Shown: piece by piece, positions 43,013 to 51,536 of the stretch
Position numbering within the stretch: position 1 is the first letter of the stretch
How the letters are laid out: the number at the start of each line of letters is the position of its first letter
DNA from: Pseudomonas sp. DTU_2021_1001937_2_SI_NGA_ILE_001
Lineage (GTDB): Bacteria > Pseudomonadota > Gammaproteobacteria > Pseudomonadales > Pseudomonadaceae
DNA: 64,000 nucleotides
NCBI RefSeq assembly: GCF_032463525.1
Contig: NZ_CP135972.1
Span: 33,863 to 97,862 of the forward strand
Reading direction: 5' to 3'
Notes under the pieces: model-generated
The model's input: only the letters and a program-made list of their open reading frames with translations
Database searches by the model: none
What the model was told of the DNA's origin: nothing
Translations under genes and position numbers: made by a program

Positions 43013-44131
43013 ATGCACGCTCAAAAAGCCTTGTTGTCCGTTGCCGTACTGTTCGCCATCAGCGGTTCCGCGCTGGCCGATAACAGCACTGTGAATACCA
43101 ACCAGAACGGTTCGGGCAACCGCCTCGTTTCGACCCAGGTCAGCGCCGATCGCTCCTCGGTCACCATCAACCAGACCGGCGCCAACAACGGTGCCGACGT
43201 TCAGCAGACCGCCAATCGCAGCCAGGTGGGCGTGAACCAGACCGGCAGCCAGAACAGCGCCGTGGCCCGCCAGGACGGTGACCGCAACAACAGCAGCATC
43301 ACCCAGGTCGGTAACGGCGCACAGAACGCCACCATCGCCCAGGACGGCTACCGCAACGTCGCCAGCATCGGCCAGAACTACAGCGTCAACACCGGCGCCA
43401 CCATCAACCAGGGTGGCTGGAGCAACAACGCCTCGGCCGTGCAGAACGGCAACCTGAACAGCGCGGCCAACCTGACCCAGAGCGGCATCAGCAACCAGGC
43501 GTCGAGCAACCAGCAGGGCAACGTCTCCAGCCAGGCCACCCTGAACCAGAACGGCGGCTTCAACAACAACGGTTCGGTCACCCAGACCGGCAACACCAGC
43601 GCCGGCGCCAGCCTGACCCAGACCTGGGGCAGCAACAACCAGGCCTCGATCAGCCAGCAGTACACCGTCGCCAACAACACCGCCAGCATCGAGCAGAACT
43701 ACGGCGCAACCAACCAGGCTTCGGTCAGCCAGGCCGGCGGCTGGAACAACTCGGCGTCGGTCAAGCAGAACGGCGGCATGTTCAACAACGCCAACGTCAA
43801 CCAGCTCTCCGTGGCTGAAAGCTCGGCGAACATCCGCCAGAACGGCGTCAACAACAGCGCCAACGCCAACCAGTCGTACGGCTACGCGCTGAAGTCGGAC
43901 ATCGCCCAAGACGGTTCCAACCTGACCGCCAACACCGTGCAGACCGGCAGCTACAACGAAGCCTCGCTGCTGCAGACCGGCTACAACAACAGCGCCAACG
44001 TCAACCAGAGCGGTATCGGCCTGGCCGGCCAGAGCAACGTCGTGGCGCTGACCCAGGCCAACAGCAACCAGACCGCCAACGTGGTGCAGACCGGCGGCGC
44101 CGGCAACACCGCCATCGTTACCCAGCGCTGA
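43013..44131 (+). CDS. csgA: Large curlin-repeat protein, probable major subunit CsgA
   Basis: 372 aa from the ATG at 43013, signal QKALLSVAVLFAISGSALA. The mature protein is about 15 curlin repeats of 22-26 aa with the S-x5-Q-x-G-x-x-N-x5-Q pattern (SVTINQTGANNGADVQQ, ASVSQAGGWNNSASVKQ, ANVVQTGGAGNTAIVTQ). E. coli CsgA has five repeats in 151 aa, so this amyloid subunit is about three times longer. A strong stem-loop follows, which would favour high CsgA relative to the downstream genes. Confidence 0.88.
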   Translation: MHAQKALLSVAVLFAISGSALADNSTVNTNQNGSGNRLVSTQVSADRSSVTINQTGANNGADVQQTANRSQVGVNQTGSQNSAVARQDGDRNNSSITQVGNGAQNATIAQDGYRNVASIGQNYSVNTGATINQGGWSNNASAVQNGNLNSAANLTQSGISNQASSNQQGNVSSQATLNQNGGFNNNGSVTQTGNTSAGASLTQTWGSNNQASISQQYTVANNTASIEQNYGATNQASVSQAGGWNNSASVKQNGGMFNNANVNQLSVAESSANIRQNGVNNSANANQSYGYALKSDIAQDGSNLTANTVQTGSYNEASLLQTGYNNSANVNQSGIGLAGQSNVVALTQANSNQTANVVQTGGAGNTAIVTQR

Positions 44132-44142
44132 TCGTTGCTGCA

Positions 44143-44168
44143 GCCCCGCCGCCGGTCGGCGGGGCCTT
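44143..44168 (+). terminator. Intra-operon stem-loop between csgA and csgG
   Basis: 9-bp perfect stem GCCCCGCCG / CGGCGGGGC with loop CCGGT, followed by CTTTC. It lies 11 bp after the csgA stop and 10 bp before csgG, so it is probably a partial terminator or mRNA stabiliser adjusting subunit-to-secretion ratio. Confidence 0.7.
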
Positions 44169-44178
44169 TCGGAGAGTC

Positions 44179-45048
44179 ATGAAGATGTACACCCGCTCAT
44201 TGCCATTGTTCCTTTGTGCAGTAATGCTGATCAGCGGCTGTACCACTTCACGCCCGGCGGCCACCTTCAACCCGGCCGCCCTGGCACCCCCTACCCAGAT
44301 TTCCCGCGATCTGCTCAGCCTGCCTGCTCCCGCCGGCCCGATTTCCGTGGCGGTGTATGGCCTGCGTGACCAGACCGGACAATACAAGCCTTCCCCGGAC
44401 AGTTCGTTCTCCACCGCTGTGACCCAGGGCGCCGCGTCGCTGCTGGTGACCGCGCTGCGTGATTCGAAGTGGTTCAAGCCGGTGGAGCGTGAAAACCTCC
44501 AGGACCTGCTCACCGAGCGCAAGATCATCCGCGCCCTGGAGCAGCCTCAGGACCAGGCCCTGGTGCAGTTGCCACCACTGCGGCCGGCCAACCTGATCGT
44601 CGAAGGCGCCATCGTCGCCTACGAAAGCAACGTGCGCACCGGCGGCCTGGGCGTGCGCTACCTGGGCATCGGCCCCTCGGAGCTGTATCGCCAGGACCAG
44701 GTGACGGTCAACTTGCGCGCCGTGGACATCCGCAGCGGCGAGATCATCCAGAGCATCACCACCACCAAAACGGTGTTTTCCGTGCAGGTCGACTTCGGCG
44801 TGTTCAAGTACGTCTCGCTCAAGCACCTTCTGGAAGTGGAAACCGGCATCAGCCGCAACGAGCCGGTGCAGCAATGCGTGCGCGAGGCCATCGAGACCGC
44901 CCTGGTGCACATGGTCGCCCAGGGTGTGCGCGACGGCAGCTGGCGCCTGAAGAACCCCGAAGACATCCAGTCGCCGTTGCTGCAGGCCTACCTGAAGAGC
45001 TACGACGAACAGACCCTGGCCATGCCCCTGACCGGCACCGACCGCTAA
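44179..45048 (+). CDS. csgG: Curli outer-membrane secretion channel lipoprotein CsgG
   Basis: 289 aa. Lipobox LISGC (Cys about 25). ISVAVYGLRDQTGQYKPSPDSSFSTAVTQGAASLLVTALRDSKWF and ENLQDLLTERKIIRA are near-identical to E. coli CsgG (VVAVYPFYDETGQFKP, LLNERKIIRA), followed by the transmembrane beta-hairpin region. Forms the nonameric pore through which CsgA and CsgB leave the cell. Confidence 0.95.
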   Translation: MKMYTRSLPLFLCAVMLISGCTTSRPAATFNPAALAPPTQISRDLLSLPAPAGPISVAVYGLRDQTGQYKPSPDSSFSTAVTQGAASLLVTALRDSKWFKPVERENLQDLLTERKIIRALEQPQDQALVQLPPLRPANLIVEGAIVAYESNVRTGGLGVRYLGIGPSELYRQDQVTVNLRAVDIRSGEIIQSITTTKTVFSVQVDFGVFKYVSLKHLLEVETGISRNEPVQQCVREAIETALVHMVAQGVRDGSWRLKNPEDIQSPLLQAYLKSYDEQTLAMPLTGTDR

Positions 45049-45066
45049 CCGAGGACGGCACTGAAA

Positions 45067-45570
45067 ATGGCATCGCACTTCAACACTCGCTGGCTGGCTG
45101 CCACCCTGCTGATGCTCAGCGGCCTGTGCCAGGCCGGCGACCTGAGCCCCGAGCCGCGTTACGCCGGGATCGTCAACGGCACCGTGGCGAACATCGAGCA
45201 GGCTGGCGGCTGGAACGCCACCCGCGTCGAACAGAGCGGCACCAGCCAGCAGCTGCAACAGCAGCAGAACGGCCTGCGCAACCAGGCGCAGATCACCCAG
45301 GGCGGAGCCTGGAACCAGGCCAGCGCGCAGCAGCTCGGCCGTGACAACGAGCTGACCATCACCCAGACCGGCCAGCACAACCAGGCCGATGTGTTGCAGA
45401 ACGGCATCGGCAACGTCGCCAGCGTGCAGCAGGCCGGCAACTGGAACCAGGCCTCGGTGACCCAGTACGGCAACGGCAACCAGGCCAGCGTGCAGCAGAG
45501 CAGCTATTCCGGCAGCGCCTCGGTGACCCAGTACGGCAACAACTCCACCGCCAGCGTGCGCCAGTGGTGA
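45067..45570 (+). CDS. csgB: Second curlin-repeat protein, probable nucleator CsgB
   Basis: 167 aa with signal LAATLLMLSGLCQA. Six curlin repeats: ANIEQAGGWNATRVEQ, QQQNGLRNQAQITQ, QLGRDNELTITQTGQHNQADVLQ, GNVASVQQAGNWNQASVTQ, QASVQQSSYSGSASVTQ, ASVRQW. Shorter and with a degenerate last repeat, like CsgB rather than CsgA. 18 bp after csgG, 4 bp before csgH. The A/B naming rests on size and position. Confidence 0.8.
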   Translation: MASHFNTRWLAATLLMLSGLCQAGDLSPEPRYAGIVNGTVANIEQAGGWNATRVEQSGTSQQLQQQQNGLRNQAQITQGGAWNQASAQQLGRDNELTITQTGQHNQADVLQNGIGNVASVQQAGNWNQASVTQYGNGNQASVQQSSYSGSASVTQYGNNSTASVRQW

Positions 45571-45574
45571 GGCG

Positions 45575-45871
45575 ATGATCGATCTGGCGCAGCTGGTCGT
45601 AAGCCTCGACACCCAGCGGGTCGGCGACATGCTGCAGATCCGCCCGCACCTGGAAAGCCCACCGGCACTGACCCTGCAATACCGCCTCACGGTGCGCCAG
45701 AACGGCCCCGCCGGCACTTCCAGCCTCAGCCAGAGTGGCGAGCTGCACAGTGGCGAGACCTCCTCGGCCTTGGTGCAGCTGAGCCTGCCACCCGGCGCGA
45801 CCTGCCTGGCGCACCTCGACCTGCTGCAGGACGGCCAGTTGCTCAAGCAACTCGACGGCCCCTGCGAATAA
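45575..45871 (+). CDS. csgH: CsgH-like curli assembly protein
   Basis: 98 aa: LAQLVVSLDTQRVGDMLQIRPHL, LTLQYRLTVRQNGPAGTSSLSQSGELH and LSLPPGATCLAHLDLLQDGQLL predict an all-beta domain like CsgH, a small inhibitor/chaperone of curlin aggregation first known from alphaproteobacteria. No recognisable signal peptide from this ATG, so either an N-terminal extension is missed or it acts before export. Two Cys residues. Last gene of the operon. Confidence 0.65.
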   Translation: MIDLAQLVVSLDTQRVGDMLQIRPHLESPPALTLQYRLTVRQNGPAGTSSLSQSGELHSGETSSALVQLSLPPGATCLAHLDLLQDGQLLKQLDGPCE

Positions 45872-45931
45872 CCCACGGCAGGCGCTGAACCGGTATCCTG
45901 TGTCGCCGACCACCGACCGACAGAGGGACCT

Positions 45932-46330
45932 ATGTCACTGCCCCGCGCACTGCTGCTCGCCACCCTGGCCCTGCCCGCCCTGCTGAACACCGCTCAGGCC
46001 AAAGAACCGCAATACAGCGTCACCTACGAGCGCTGCATGGACACCTCGGGGGGCGTGACTGCCGAGATGGTCAGTTGCATCGGTGCCGAGCTAAAGCGCC
46101 ACGACGCACGCCTCAACGCCCAGTACAAGGCCGCCCTGGCCAGCCTCGAGGAAAACCAGCAGGCCCTGCTGCGCGAGGCGCAGCGCCAGTGGATCAAATA
46201 CCGCGACGCCAACTGCGGCCTGTACGCACAGCTTACCGGCGGCACCATCGACCGCCTCAACAGCGCCACCTGCGTACTCGACGCCACCGCGCGGCGCGCT
46301 GACGAACTGGAAGACATCGCCGGGATGTAG
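45932..46330 (+). CDS. LprI-type lysozyme-inhibitor-family protein (DUF1311)
   Basis: 132 aa with signal peptide LLLATLALPALLNTAQA. YERCMDTSGGVTAEMVSCIGAELKRHDARLNAQYKAAL and QRQWIKYRDANC with four cysteines are the LprI/DUF1311 pattern. Members are periplasmic; some inhibit lysozyme. Own promoter likely, 60 bp after csgH. Confidence 0.85.
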   Translation: MSLPRALLLATLALPALLNTAQAKEPQYSVTYERCMDTSGGVTAEMVSCIGAELKRHDARLNAQYKAALASLEENQQALLREAQRQWIKYRDANCGLYAQLTGGTIDRLNSATCVLDATARRADELEDIAGM

Positions 46331-46447
46331 GCCAACCGTGGCCTGACCGGGCGATGTGCAGGCATCTCACATTGCCATGGCAAAAGGCTTACAAGTGATA
46401 GCGGAAAATTGCCATTTTCCGGCTGCAGGCACAGGCCTAATATCGGA

Positions 46448-46565
46448 TCCAACCACTGGTGAACAGGAAGCTCACCAGGATCAGGGACGATCGACCATGA
46501 AGGGACTCTGCTGACAGGGAGTTGGAATGGTCTTGGACAAAGAACCCGCTTCGGCGGGTTTTTTA
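46448..46565 (+). ncRNA. Rsm-family sRNA (RsmX/Y/Z type), sequesters RsmA/CsrA
   Basis: About 115 nt with seven GGA triplets, several in hairpin loops: stem CTGGTGA/TCACCAG (46456-46478) with loop ACAGGAAGC; stem GATC/GATC (46479-46492) with loop AGGGAC; long stem GACCAT/ATGGTC (46493-46532) holding more GGA; then single-stranded TTGGACAAAG and the terminator AACCCGC-TTCG-GCGGGTT with a T-run. This is the exact plan of Gac-controlled RsmX/Y/Z RNAs. A half site CTTACA at 46388-46393 could belong to a GacA box, but the left half is not conserved. Which Rsm paralogue it is cannot be told from this window. Confidence 0.85.
46543..46564 (+). terminator. Rho-independent terminator of the Rsm sRNA
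   Basis: Stem AACCCGC (46543-46549), loop TTCG, stem GCGGGTT (46554-46560), T-run to 46564. Confidence 0.95.
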
Positions 46566-46705
46566 TTGCCTGCACGAAAGTGCGCCAGGGGCCGTGTTGC
46601 ACGGAGCCTCACGGCGCCAGGTCGCAGCGCCATCCATATAGATATCAAGCTATATAGATAGCTATAAAAGCCTTCCTATGGCTCAGATAGCGCACTCCAG
46701 CTTTC

Positions 46706-46777
46706 TGGCGGAGCAAGCTTGCGAAGGCCGCCACACCGCACCAGGCCCTTTCGCGAGCAAGCTCGCTCCCACGGGCG
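46706..46777. repeat. REP pair (BIME)
   Basis: A mutated left unit (GGAGCAAGCTTGCGAAGG) and an intact right unit TTCGCGAGCAAGCTCGCTCC. Extends into the sequence 46761-46815 that recurs inverted at 63882-63936. Confidence 0.85.
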
Positions 46778-46826
46778 GGACCTGAAGGCAGTGTCAGGCC
46801 CTGCGATTTTGTTGGCGCGATGCCGG

Positions 46827-47993
46827 TCACGGTGACGGCAACGGCTGGCCCTTGGGCCACAGCAGCCAGATATTGCCCTTCTGCTTCATGTTGCCTGCCA
46901 GGTCCCCGGCTGCATCGCCGGTGCCCCAGAACAGGTCGGCGCGGACTTCGCCGGCGATCGCTCCGCCGGTGTCCTGCGCTGCCACCGGGCGTACCAGCGG
47001 CGCGCCGTCATCCGGCCGAGTGGTCGACAGCCACAGCAGGCTGCCCAGGGGAATCACCTTGCGGTCGATGGCCACGCTGTAGCCGGAGGTCAGCGGCACG
47101 TTCAACGAGCCGCGCGGGCCTTCCTGGCTGTCCGGGTTGCGGTTGAAGAACACGTAGCTGGGGTTGCTGGCCAGCAGCTCCGGCACCCGTTGCGGGTTGG
47201 CCTTGGCCCAGGCGGCGATGCTGCCCATGCTCACCTTCTCTTTAGGCAACTGCCCCTGCTCGACCAGCCAGCGACCGATGGGCCGGTACGGGTGGCCGTT
47301 CTGATCGGCATAGGCCAGGCGCGCCTGGCTGCCATCCGGCAGGCTGACCCGCCCGGAGCCCTGGATCTGCAGGAACTGCAGGTCCATCGGGTCGCTGAGC
47401 CAAGCGACCACTGGCGCCTTGAGGCCCTTGGCGCGGATCGTCGCGGCGTCGTCATAGGGCTTGAGCACACGGCCTTCGAGACGGCCGCGCAGGCGCTTGC
47501 CCTTGAGTTCGGGGTAGAGGCTGTCGAGGTTGACCACCACCAGGTCGTCGGGGATGCCATACACCGGCACCTTGGCCTGTTCGGTGCGGGTCAGGCTGCC
47601 GTGGTAGACCGGCTCGTAGTAGCCGGTGATCAGCCCGTCGGGGCTGCCGCCGTCGGCGCGCAGGCTGTAGACCTGCAACTGGCCCTGCAGAAAGCTGCGG
47701 ATTTCGGTCGCCGAGGGCGCTGCTGGCAGGCTCGCCGCCGCTGCGCAGGGTGCGCTCCACACAGGGTCGCTCTTCAGGCGGGGATTGCAGGCGCCGCGCC
47801 AGGCGGCGAAACCGGCTTGCAGGTCGGCATCGCTCACCGCCGGCAGCTCGTCCCAGGATGCCTGACGATAGGTGGTGTGCGGCGGTTCGGCGGGCTTCTG
47901 GGGTTCAGCGGGCTTGTCGGTGTTGTCACAGGCGGCCAGCAACACGGCCAGGGCGGCCACCAGTGTCTGGCGCCAGGAGGGAAAGACAGACAT
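46827..47993 (-). CDS. mltA: Membrane-bound lytic murein transglycosylase A
   Basis: 388 aa outer-membrane lipoprotein that cleaves peptidoglycan glycan strands. Signal and lipobox LAVLLAAC (Cys about 22). GLITGYYEPVYHGSLTRTEQAKVPVYGIPDDLV is the family entry motif, and the C-terminal QDTGGAIAGEVRADLFWGTGDAAGDLAGNMKQKGNIWLLWPK includes the catalytic Asp (Q-D-T-G-G-A-I). Full length and intact. Transcribed alone. Confidence 0.96.
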   Translation of the reverse strand: MSVFPSWRQTLVAALAVLLAACDNTDKPAEPQKPAEPPHTTYRQASWDELPAVSDADLQAGFAAWRGACNPRLKSDPVWSAPCAAAASLPAAPSATEIRSFLQGQLQVYSLRADGGSPDGLITGYYEPVYHGSLTRTEQAKVPVYGIPDDLVVVNLDSLYPELKGKRLRGRLEGRVLKPYDDAATIRAKGLKAPVVAWLSDPMDLQFLQIQGSGRVSLPDGSQARLAYADQNGHPYRPIGRWLVEQGQLPKEKVSMGSIAAWAKANPQRVPELLASNPSYVFFNRNPDSQEGPRGSLNVPLTSGYSVAIDRKVIPLGSLLWLSTTRPDDGAPLVRPVAAQDTGGAIAGEVRADLFWGTGDAAGDLAGNMKQKGNIWLLWPKGQPLPSP

Positions 47994-48124
47994 CAGAAAC
48001 GTCTCGAACGGCTAAAAAGCCGCCATTGTCGCTGAATCGGACGTCGTCGGCACCCGCCATCTGCGCAGTGGCTTCAGCCGCGAAAGGCATTTCACCCCTG
48101 CGCGCTGAAGCCGCTTACCCGGTG

Positions 48125-49435
48125 CTACAACTGGCTGGCGAAGCGCCCCACCGCGTTGACCACCTGCTGCGCACCGTCCTGGATCTCGACGATCACCGAT
48201 CCGGCCTCGTTGGCCAGGGCCAGGCCCTGCTCGGCTTGGCCACGGCTGTTGGCCATACCGCGCACGGCCTCGTCGGCCAGCGACTGGTTCTGCTGCACCA
48301 CGCTGACGATCTCCTCGGTCGCCGCACTGGTGCGCCCGGCCAGCTGCCGCACTTCGTCGGCCACCACCGCAAAGCCACGCCCCTGCTCACCGGCCCGCGC
48401 CGCCTCGATGGCCGCGTTGAGGGCCAGCAGGTTGGTCTGCTGGGCGATACCGCCGATGGTCTGCACGATCGAGCTGATCAGCAGCGACTGCTTGCCCAGC
48501 GCTTCGATGCCGGTGGATGCGCTCTGCATCTCTTCGGAGATGCGCCGCATGGTCTGTACGGTGTTCTGCACCACCTCGGCGCCGCGCCGGGCGGTCACGT
48601 CGGTGCGCTGGGAGATGTCATAGGCGATACTCGCCGCCTGGCTGACTTCTTCTTCACGCTCCACCTGCTCGGTGATCACCGTGGCGAACTTGACCACCTT
48701 GTAGAGCTTGCCCTGGGCGTCGTGCACCGGGTTGTAGGTGGCTTCCAGCCACACCGGGCGGCCGTGGGCATCGACACGCTTGAAGCGGTTGGCGACGAAC
48801 TCGCCACGGTTGAGAGTGCCCCAGAAGTCTCTGTAGGCCTGCGACGCCACTTCCTGCGGATCACAGAACATGCTGTGGTGCTTGCCCTTGATCTGCGCCA
48901 GGCTGTAGCCCATGCCACGCAGGAACTGGTCGTTGGCCTTGAGCACGTTGCCGCTCAGGTCGAACTCGATCACTGCGGTGGAGCGCAACAGCGCCTGGAT
49001 GAACGCGGCGTTCTCGGCGGCCGTGTCGACCGCCTCGGTGATGTTCGAGCCCACGCAATGAATGGCCATCAGCTGGCCCTTGTCATCCCTCAACGGTTGC
49101 CACACGGCGCGGATCCACGCCAGGCTGCCGTCGGCATGAGTGAAGCGATAGGTGTCGGTGACCGGTTCGCCCTTCTGCACAGCTGCACGCATGTTGCGGT
49201 AGCAGTCCAGCTGTTTGACGTAACTGGGAATGAAATCGTCCAGCGACTTGCCCAACATCTGCTCCGACCGGTAGCCCAGCATGCGCAAACCGTTGTCATT
49301 GATTTCGAGAATCCGGTACTGCGCATCGAGGGTGAAGTGCACCAGACAGGCATCGATGCCTTTCTGCAACTGTTCGTACATGGACAGTTCGGACTTCAGC
49401 GCCTGTAATTCCGTTTTCAAGCGGGTATTGAACAT
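48125..49435 (-). CDS. PAS-PAS methyl-accepting chemotaxis protein without membrane segments
   Basis: 436 aa cytoplasmic receptor. Two PAS domains (about 20-130: [24 protein letters not shown]; about 140-255: [24 protein letters not shown] with [24 protein letters not shown]), then a short signalling domain with [38 protein letters not shown]. Resembles BdlA/Aer-2-like biofilm-dispersal and energy-taxis receptors. Start fixed at 49435 because a FliA promoter lies at 49473-49499; the ATG at 49504 would be upstream of transcription. Confidence 0.9.
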   Translation of the reverse strand: MFNTRLKTELQALKSELSMYEQLQKGIDACLVHFTLDAQYRILEINDNGLRMLGYRSEQMLGKSLDDFIPSYVKQLDCYRNMRAAVQKGEPVTDTYRFTHADGSLAWIRAVWQPLRDDKGQLMAIHCVGSNITEAVDTAAENAAFIQALLRSTAVIEFDLSGNVLKANDQFLRGMGYSLAQIKGKHHSMFCDPQEVASQAYRDFWGTLNRGEFVANRFKRVDAHGRPVWLEATYNPVHDAQGKLYKVVKFATVITEQVEREEEVSQAASIAYDISQRTDVTARRGAEVVQNTVQTMRRISEEMQSASTGIEALGKQSLLISSIVQTIGGIAQQTNLLALNAAIEAARAGEQGRGFAVVADEVRQLAGRTSAATEEIVSVVQQNQSLADEAVRGMANSRGQAEQGLALANEAGSVIVEIQDGAQQVVNAVGRFASQL

Positions 49436-49472
49436 AACGACACCGATCGGGTTGGGGTGGGACTCTCCATTG

Positions 49473-49499
49473 CTATCGGCAAGCGTAGACGGGGTTTGA
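49473..49499 (-). promoter_or_regulatory. FliA (sigma-28) promoter of the PAS chemoreceptor
   Basis: Minus strand TCAA (49499-49496), 15-bp spacer, GCCGATAG (49480-49473). The consensus is TAAA/TCAA-N15-GCCGATAA. Predicted start near 49465, leaving a short leader before the ATG at 49435. Confidence 0.75.
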
Positions 49500-49522
49500 G
49501 GCATGCAGGCGAGCCTGAATGC

Positions 49523-49546
49523 AAAAAAACCCCGAAATTCGGGGTT
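49523..49546 (-). terminator. Rho-independent terminator of the small secreted protein gene
   Basis: AACCCCGAA (49528-49536) pairs with TTCGGGGTT (49538-49546); read on the minus strand the stem is followed by a run of seven T. It lies 39 bp after the stop of the minus-strand gene at 49585-49932. Confidence 0.9.
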
Positions 49547-49584
49547 ATTGGCTCAACGTCAGGTATAGGGAAGCGATAAGCGGC

Positions 49585-49932
49585 TTACTGCTCGCTGGCG
49601 GCCTGGCAGTTCATCAGGTCTTCGTCATCGATCACCAGGGTCTGCGACGCGCTGATCTGCTGGCCCTCGACCACGCACTCGTCGTCGTCCTCATCCACCA
49701 GGCGCACATCCCACACCCCTGGCTCCACATCATTGAGGCTGAGGGTCTTGCCGGCCTTGAGCACCTGCTTGCCGAGGTGATCGTCGCCCCAGTCACGCTG
49801 GCGGAAGGGCGCGAAGTACACCTCCTGGATGTCCCAGGACGAAGCGTTCTCGATCTTGATCGTGGCGGCAACGGCCGGCAGGGCTTGCATGAACGAAACG
49901 GCCAGAGCGAGTGCAGCGAAGGCTTTCTTCAT
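49585..49932 (-). CDS. Small secreted protein, function unknown
   Basis: 115 aa from the ATG at 49932. Signal peptide MKKAFAALALAVSFMQALPAVA, then an all-beta domain TIKIENASSWDIQEVYFAPFRQRDWGDDHLGKQVLKAGKTLSLNDVEPGVWDVRLVDEDDDECVVEGQ with an acidic DEDDDE loop and a C-terminal pair of Cys (ECVV, MNCQA) likely to form a disulfide. The IENxSSxxIxxVYFxP opening is common in periplasmic Pseudomonas hypotheticals. Monocistronic with its own terminator. Confidence 0.82.
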   Translation of the reverse strand: MKKAFAALALAVSFMQALPAVAATIKIENASSWDIQEVYFAPFRQRDWGDDHLGKQVLKAGKTLSLNDVEPGVWDVRLVDEDDDECVVEGQQISASQTLVIDDEDLMNCQAASEQ

Positions 49933-50032
49933 GAGATTGCGGGCCAGATCGACGAGGTAGGAGCGCCACATTGCGGGCCTGCGCGCCCCTCGTCAATGTC
50001 TGGCCCGACGTAAGCGCCAATTCAGTCACAAA

Positions 50033-51241
50033 TCAGGCCGACCACAGATCGTCGTTGACGATGGTGCGCATGCCGGTCAGCACCAGCGCCCCATTGTCCA
50101 GTGCCGCACCGGACGGGTTGGTGAAGTCCATGTAGAAGGTTTCGTTGGCCTCTGGCTTGTTGTCGCCGACGATCTCCACCGCCACCACCGCCTTGGTCTG
50201 ATTGGGATAGAACACCAGGGTGCCCTTGTTGGCCAGGTAGTCCTCACCGGCCTTGGCGGTGCCGTCACGGGTGGTGAAATTCAGACTGAACGTCTTGCCC
50301 GGGTCCTTGCGCGGCGAGGTCAGTTCGACCAGGAAGTAGGCGTTGGTGATACTCCCGGACTGCCCCTCGACGACCGTCTGCTTGACCTCCGACATCCGCG
50401 TCGGCGCGTCGCTGTAGCTGGCCCGGATCGCCTGGTCGATGAACTGCTGTTGGGCACTGACACGCTGCCAGGCGGCGATTTCACCGAAGCTGCTATTGAG
50501 GCTGTTGTCGATGTCCGGGTGCGCACTGCCCATGCTCAGGGTGCTGATGTAACTGGCGATACCGGCCACCTTGCCACCGATGAACGCCGGGCCACCGCTG
50601 TCACCGCTGCTGAGTATGCCCTCGCTCTGCCCCAGTCCGGTGTGCTTGAGGTTGAGGAAACGCCCCAGGGCGTCCTGGGCACTGCTGCCATTGTCGAAGT
50701 CGGCGATCAACTGGGTACCGGGTTTGGGTGCCCAGGGCATGATCGCACCCGCCTTGGCCTTGAGAGCCGAGGCGTCGGCATCGAACGTGTTGCTGGCCTT
50801 CTGACGGATCGGCGCCCCCGAGTAGCTGCTGGACATTCCCGCCGCACCGGTGCCCGGCTTGCCATAACCGACGAAGGTCATGGCTTGGCCAATCTCGTCG
50901 CTGGCCCGGTAGATGTCGTAGCGCTGGGCGGTGACCGGCGCATGGCCATTGAGCCAGACGATGGCCAGGTCGTTGTTCAGGCTGCTGGCGTCATAGCCCG
51001 GCAGGATCGTGGCCTTGCTCGATGTGAGGGTCTTGACCCCGGCGCTGGTCTCGAAGGTCACGGTGCTCGGCGCGCTGCCGTTCTTGAACAGATGCGCCGC
51101 AGTCAGGATCGCCTGGCCGCCGTAGAGCAACACGCCCGTTCCGTAGACACCTCCTGTGGAAACCTTTACGACGCCGTCATATCCCTGACCTGGCGCAGCC
51201 TTGTTGCGTGAATCGGCATAGGAGGTGACCGTGGAAACCAT
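50033..51241 (-). CDS. Trypsin-like serine protease with C-terminal Calx-beta domain (paralogue 1)
   Basis: 402 aa from MVSTVTSYADSRN (an ATG two codons earlier is possible). Chymotrypsin-fold protease with complete triad: His50 (AILTAAHLF), Asp91 (LNNDLAIVWL), Ser215 (SSGDSGGPAF). Residues about 290-395 form a Calx-beta domain (FTTRDGTAKAGEDYLANKGTLVFYPNQT ... VEIVGDNKPEANETFYMDFTNP). There is no Sec or Tat signal; Calx-beta is frequent in type I-secreted proteins. Ends RTIVNDDLWSA, similar to the paralogue at 57707 (RIIVNDDVLA), so a shared C-terminal secretion signal is possible. Alone on the minus strand. Confidence 0.9.
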   Translation of the reverse strand: MVSTVTSYADSRNKAAPGQGYDGVVKVSTGGVYGTGVLLYGGQAILTAAHLFKNGSAPSTVTFETSAGVKTLTSSKATILPGYDASSLNNDLAIVWLNGHAPVTAQRYDIYRASDEIGQAMTFVGYGKPGTGAAGMSSSYSGAPIRQKASNTFDADASALKAKAGAIMPWAPKPGTQLIADFDNGSSAQDALGRFLNLKHTGLGQSEGILSSGDSGGPAFIGGKVAGIASYISTLSMGSAHPDIDNSLNSSFGEIAAWQRVSAQQQFIDQAIRASYSDAPTRMSEVKQTVVEGQSGSITNAYFLVELTSPRKDPGKTFSLNFTTRDGTAKAGEDYLANKGTLVFYPNQTKAVVAVEIVGDNKPEANETFYMDFTNPSGAALDNGALVLTGMRTIVNDDLWSA

Positions 51242-51536
51242 GAGCATGTACCGGGTGATGGCTTACCTGCATTGTGTCGGCGGCGCGACAACACGATTAA
51301 GGGTCGTCCGTCGGATTTGGAATCAATACGCCATTATTTATTTGGCCTGCCACCGAACGCCAGGGCATGTGCCGGGTCAGATCCCGACGCCTTGCGCCAT
51401 GCCATGATCCCCCTGTCGTGTTAGGCTCCGCGCCCTTGTTGCGCACACCTGCCGGCAGGAATCTGAACGGCCTGGATGCCCGCCGGCGCTTCATGCCTGA
51501 AGCCCGGCCCTTTATTGAACCGAGATAGATCACAGA

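Larger units (their letters stand above)
46331..46826. other. Intergenic with Rsm sRNA, TAGCTA palindrome and REP pair
   Basis: No protein gene. Contains an sRNA promoter (46415-46420 TTTTCC, 17 bp, 46438-46443 TAATAT), the sRNA itself, an A+T palindrome block at 46636-46668 sharing a 17-mer with 3317-3333, a REP pair (46706-46777) and the start of a long inverted repeat found again at 63.9 kb. Confidence 0.7.

Noticed and set aside
43013..44131. DNA tandem repeat array
   Set aside because: The repetition is at protein level (curlin repeats) and the nucleotide repeats are diverged, so it is annotated only as the CDS.
46376..46393. GacA upstream activating site of the Rsm sRNA
   Set aside because: Only the right half CTTACA fits TGTAAG-N6-CTTACA; the left half does not. 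Not listed as a feature.
51248..51536. A third TGTGTC dyad near TTGTGTCGGC upstream of the protease
   Set aside because: Only one half-site matches; the complement half is broken.
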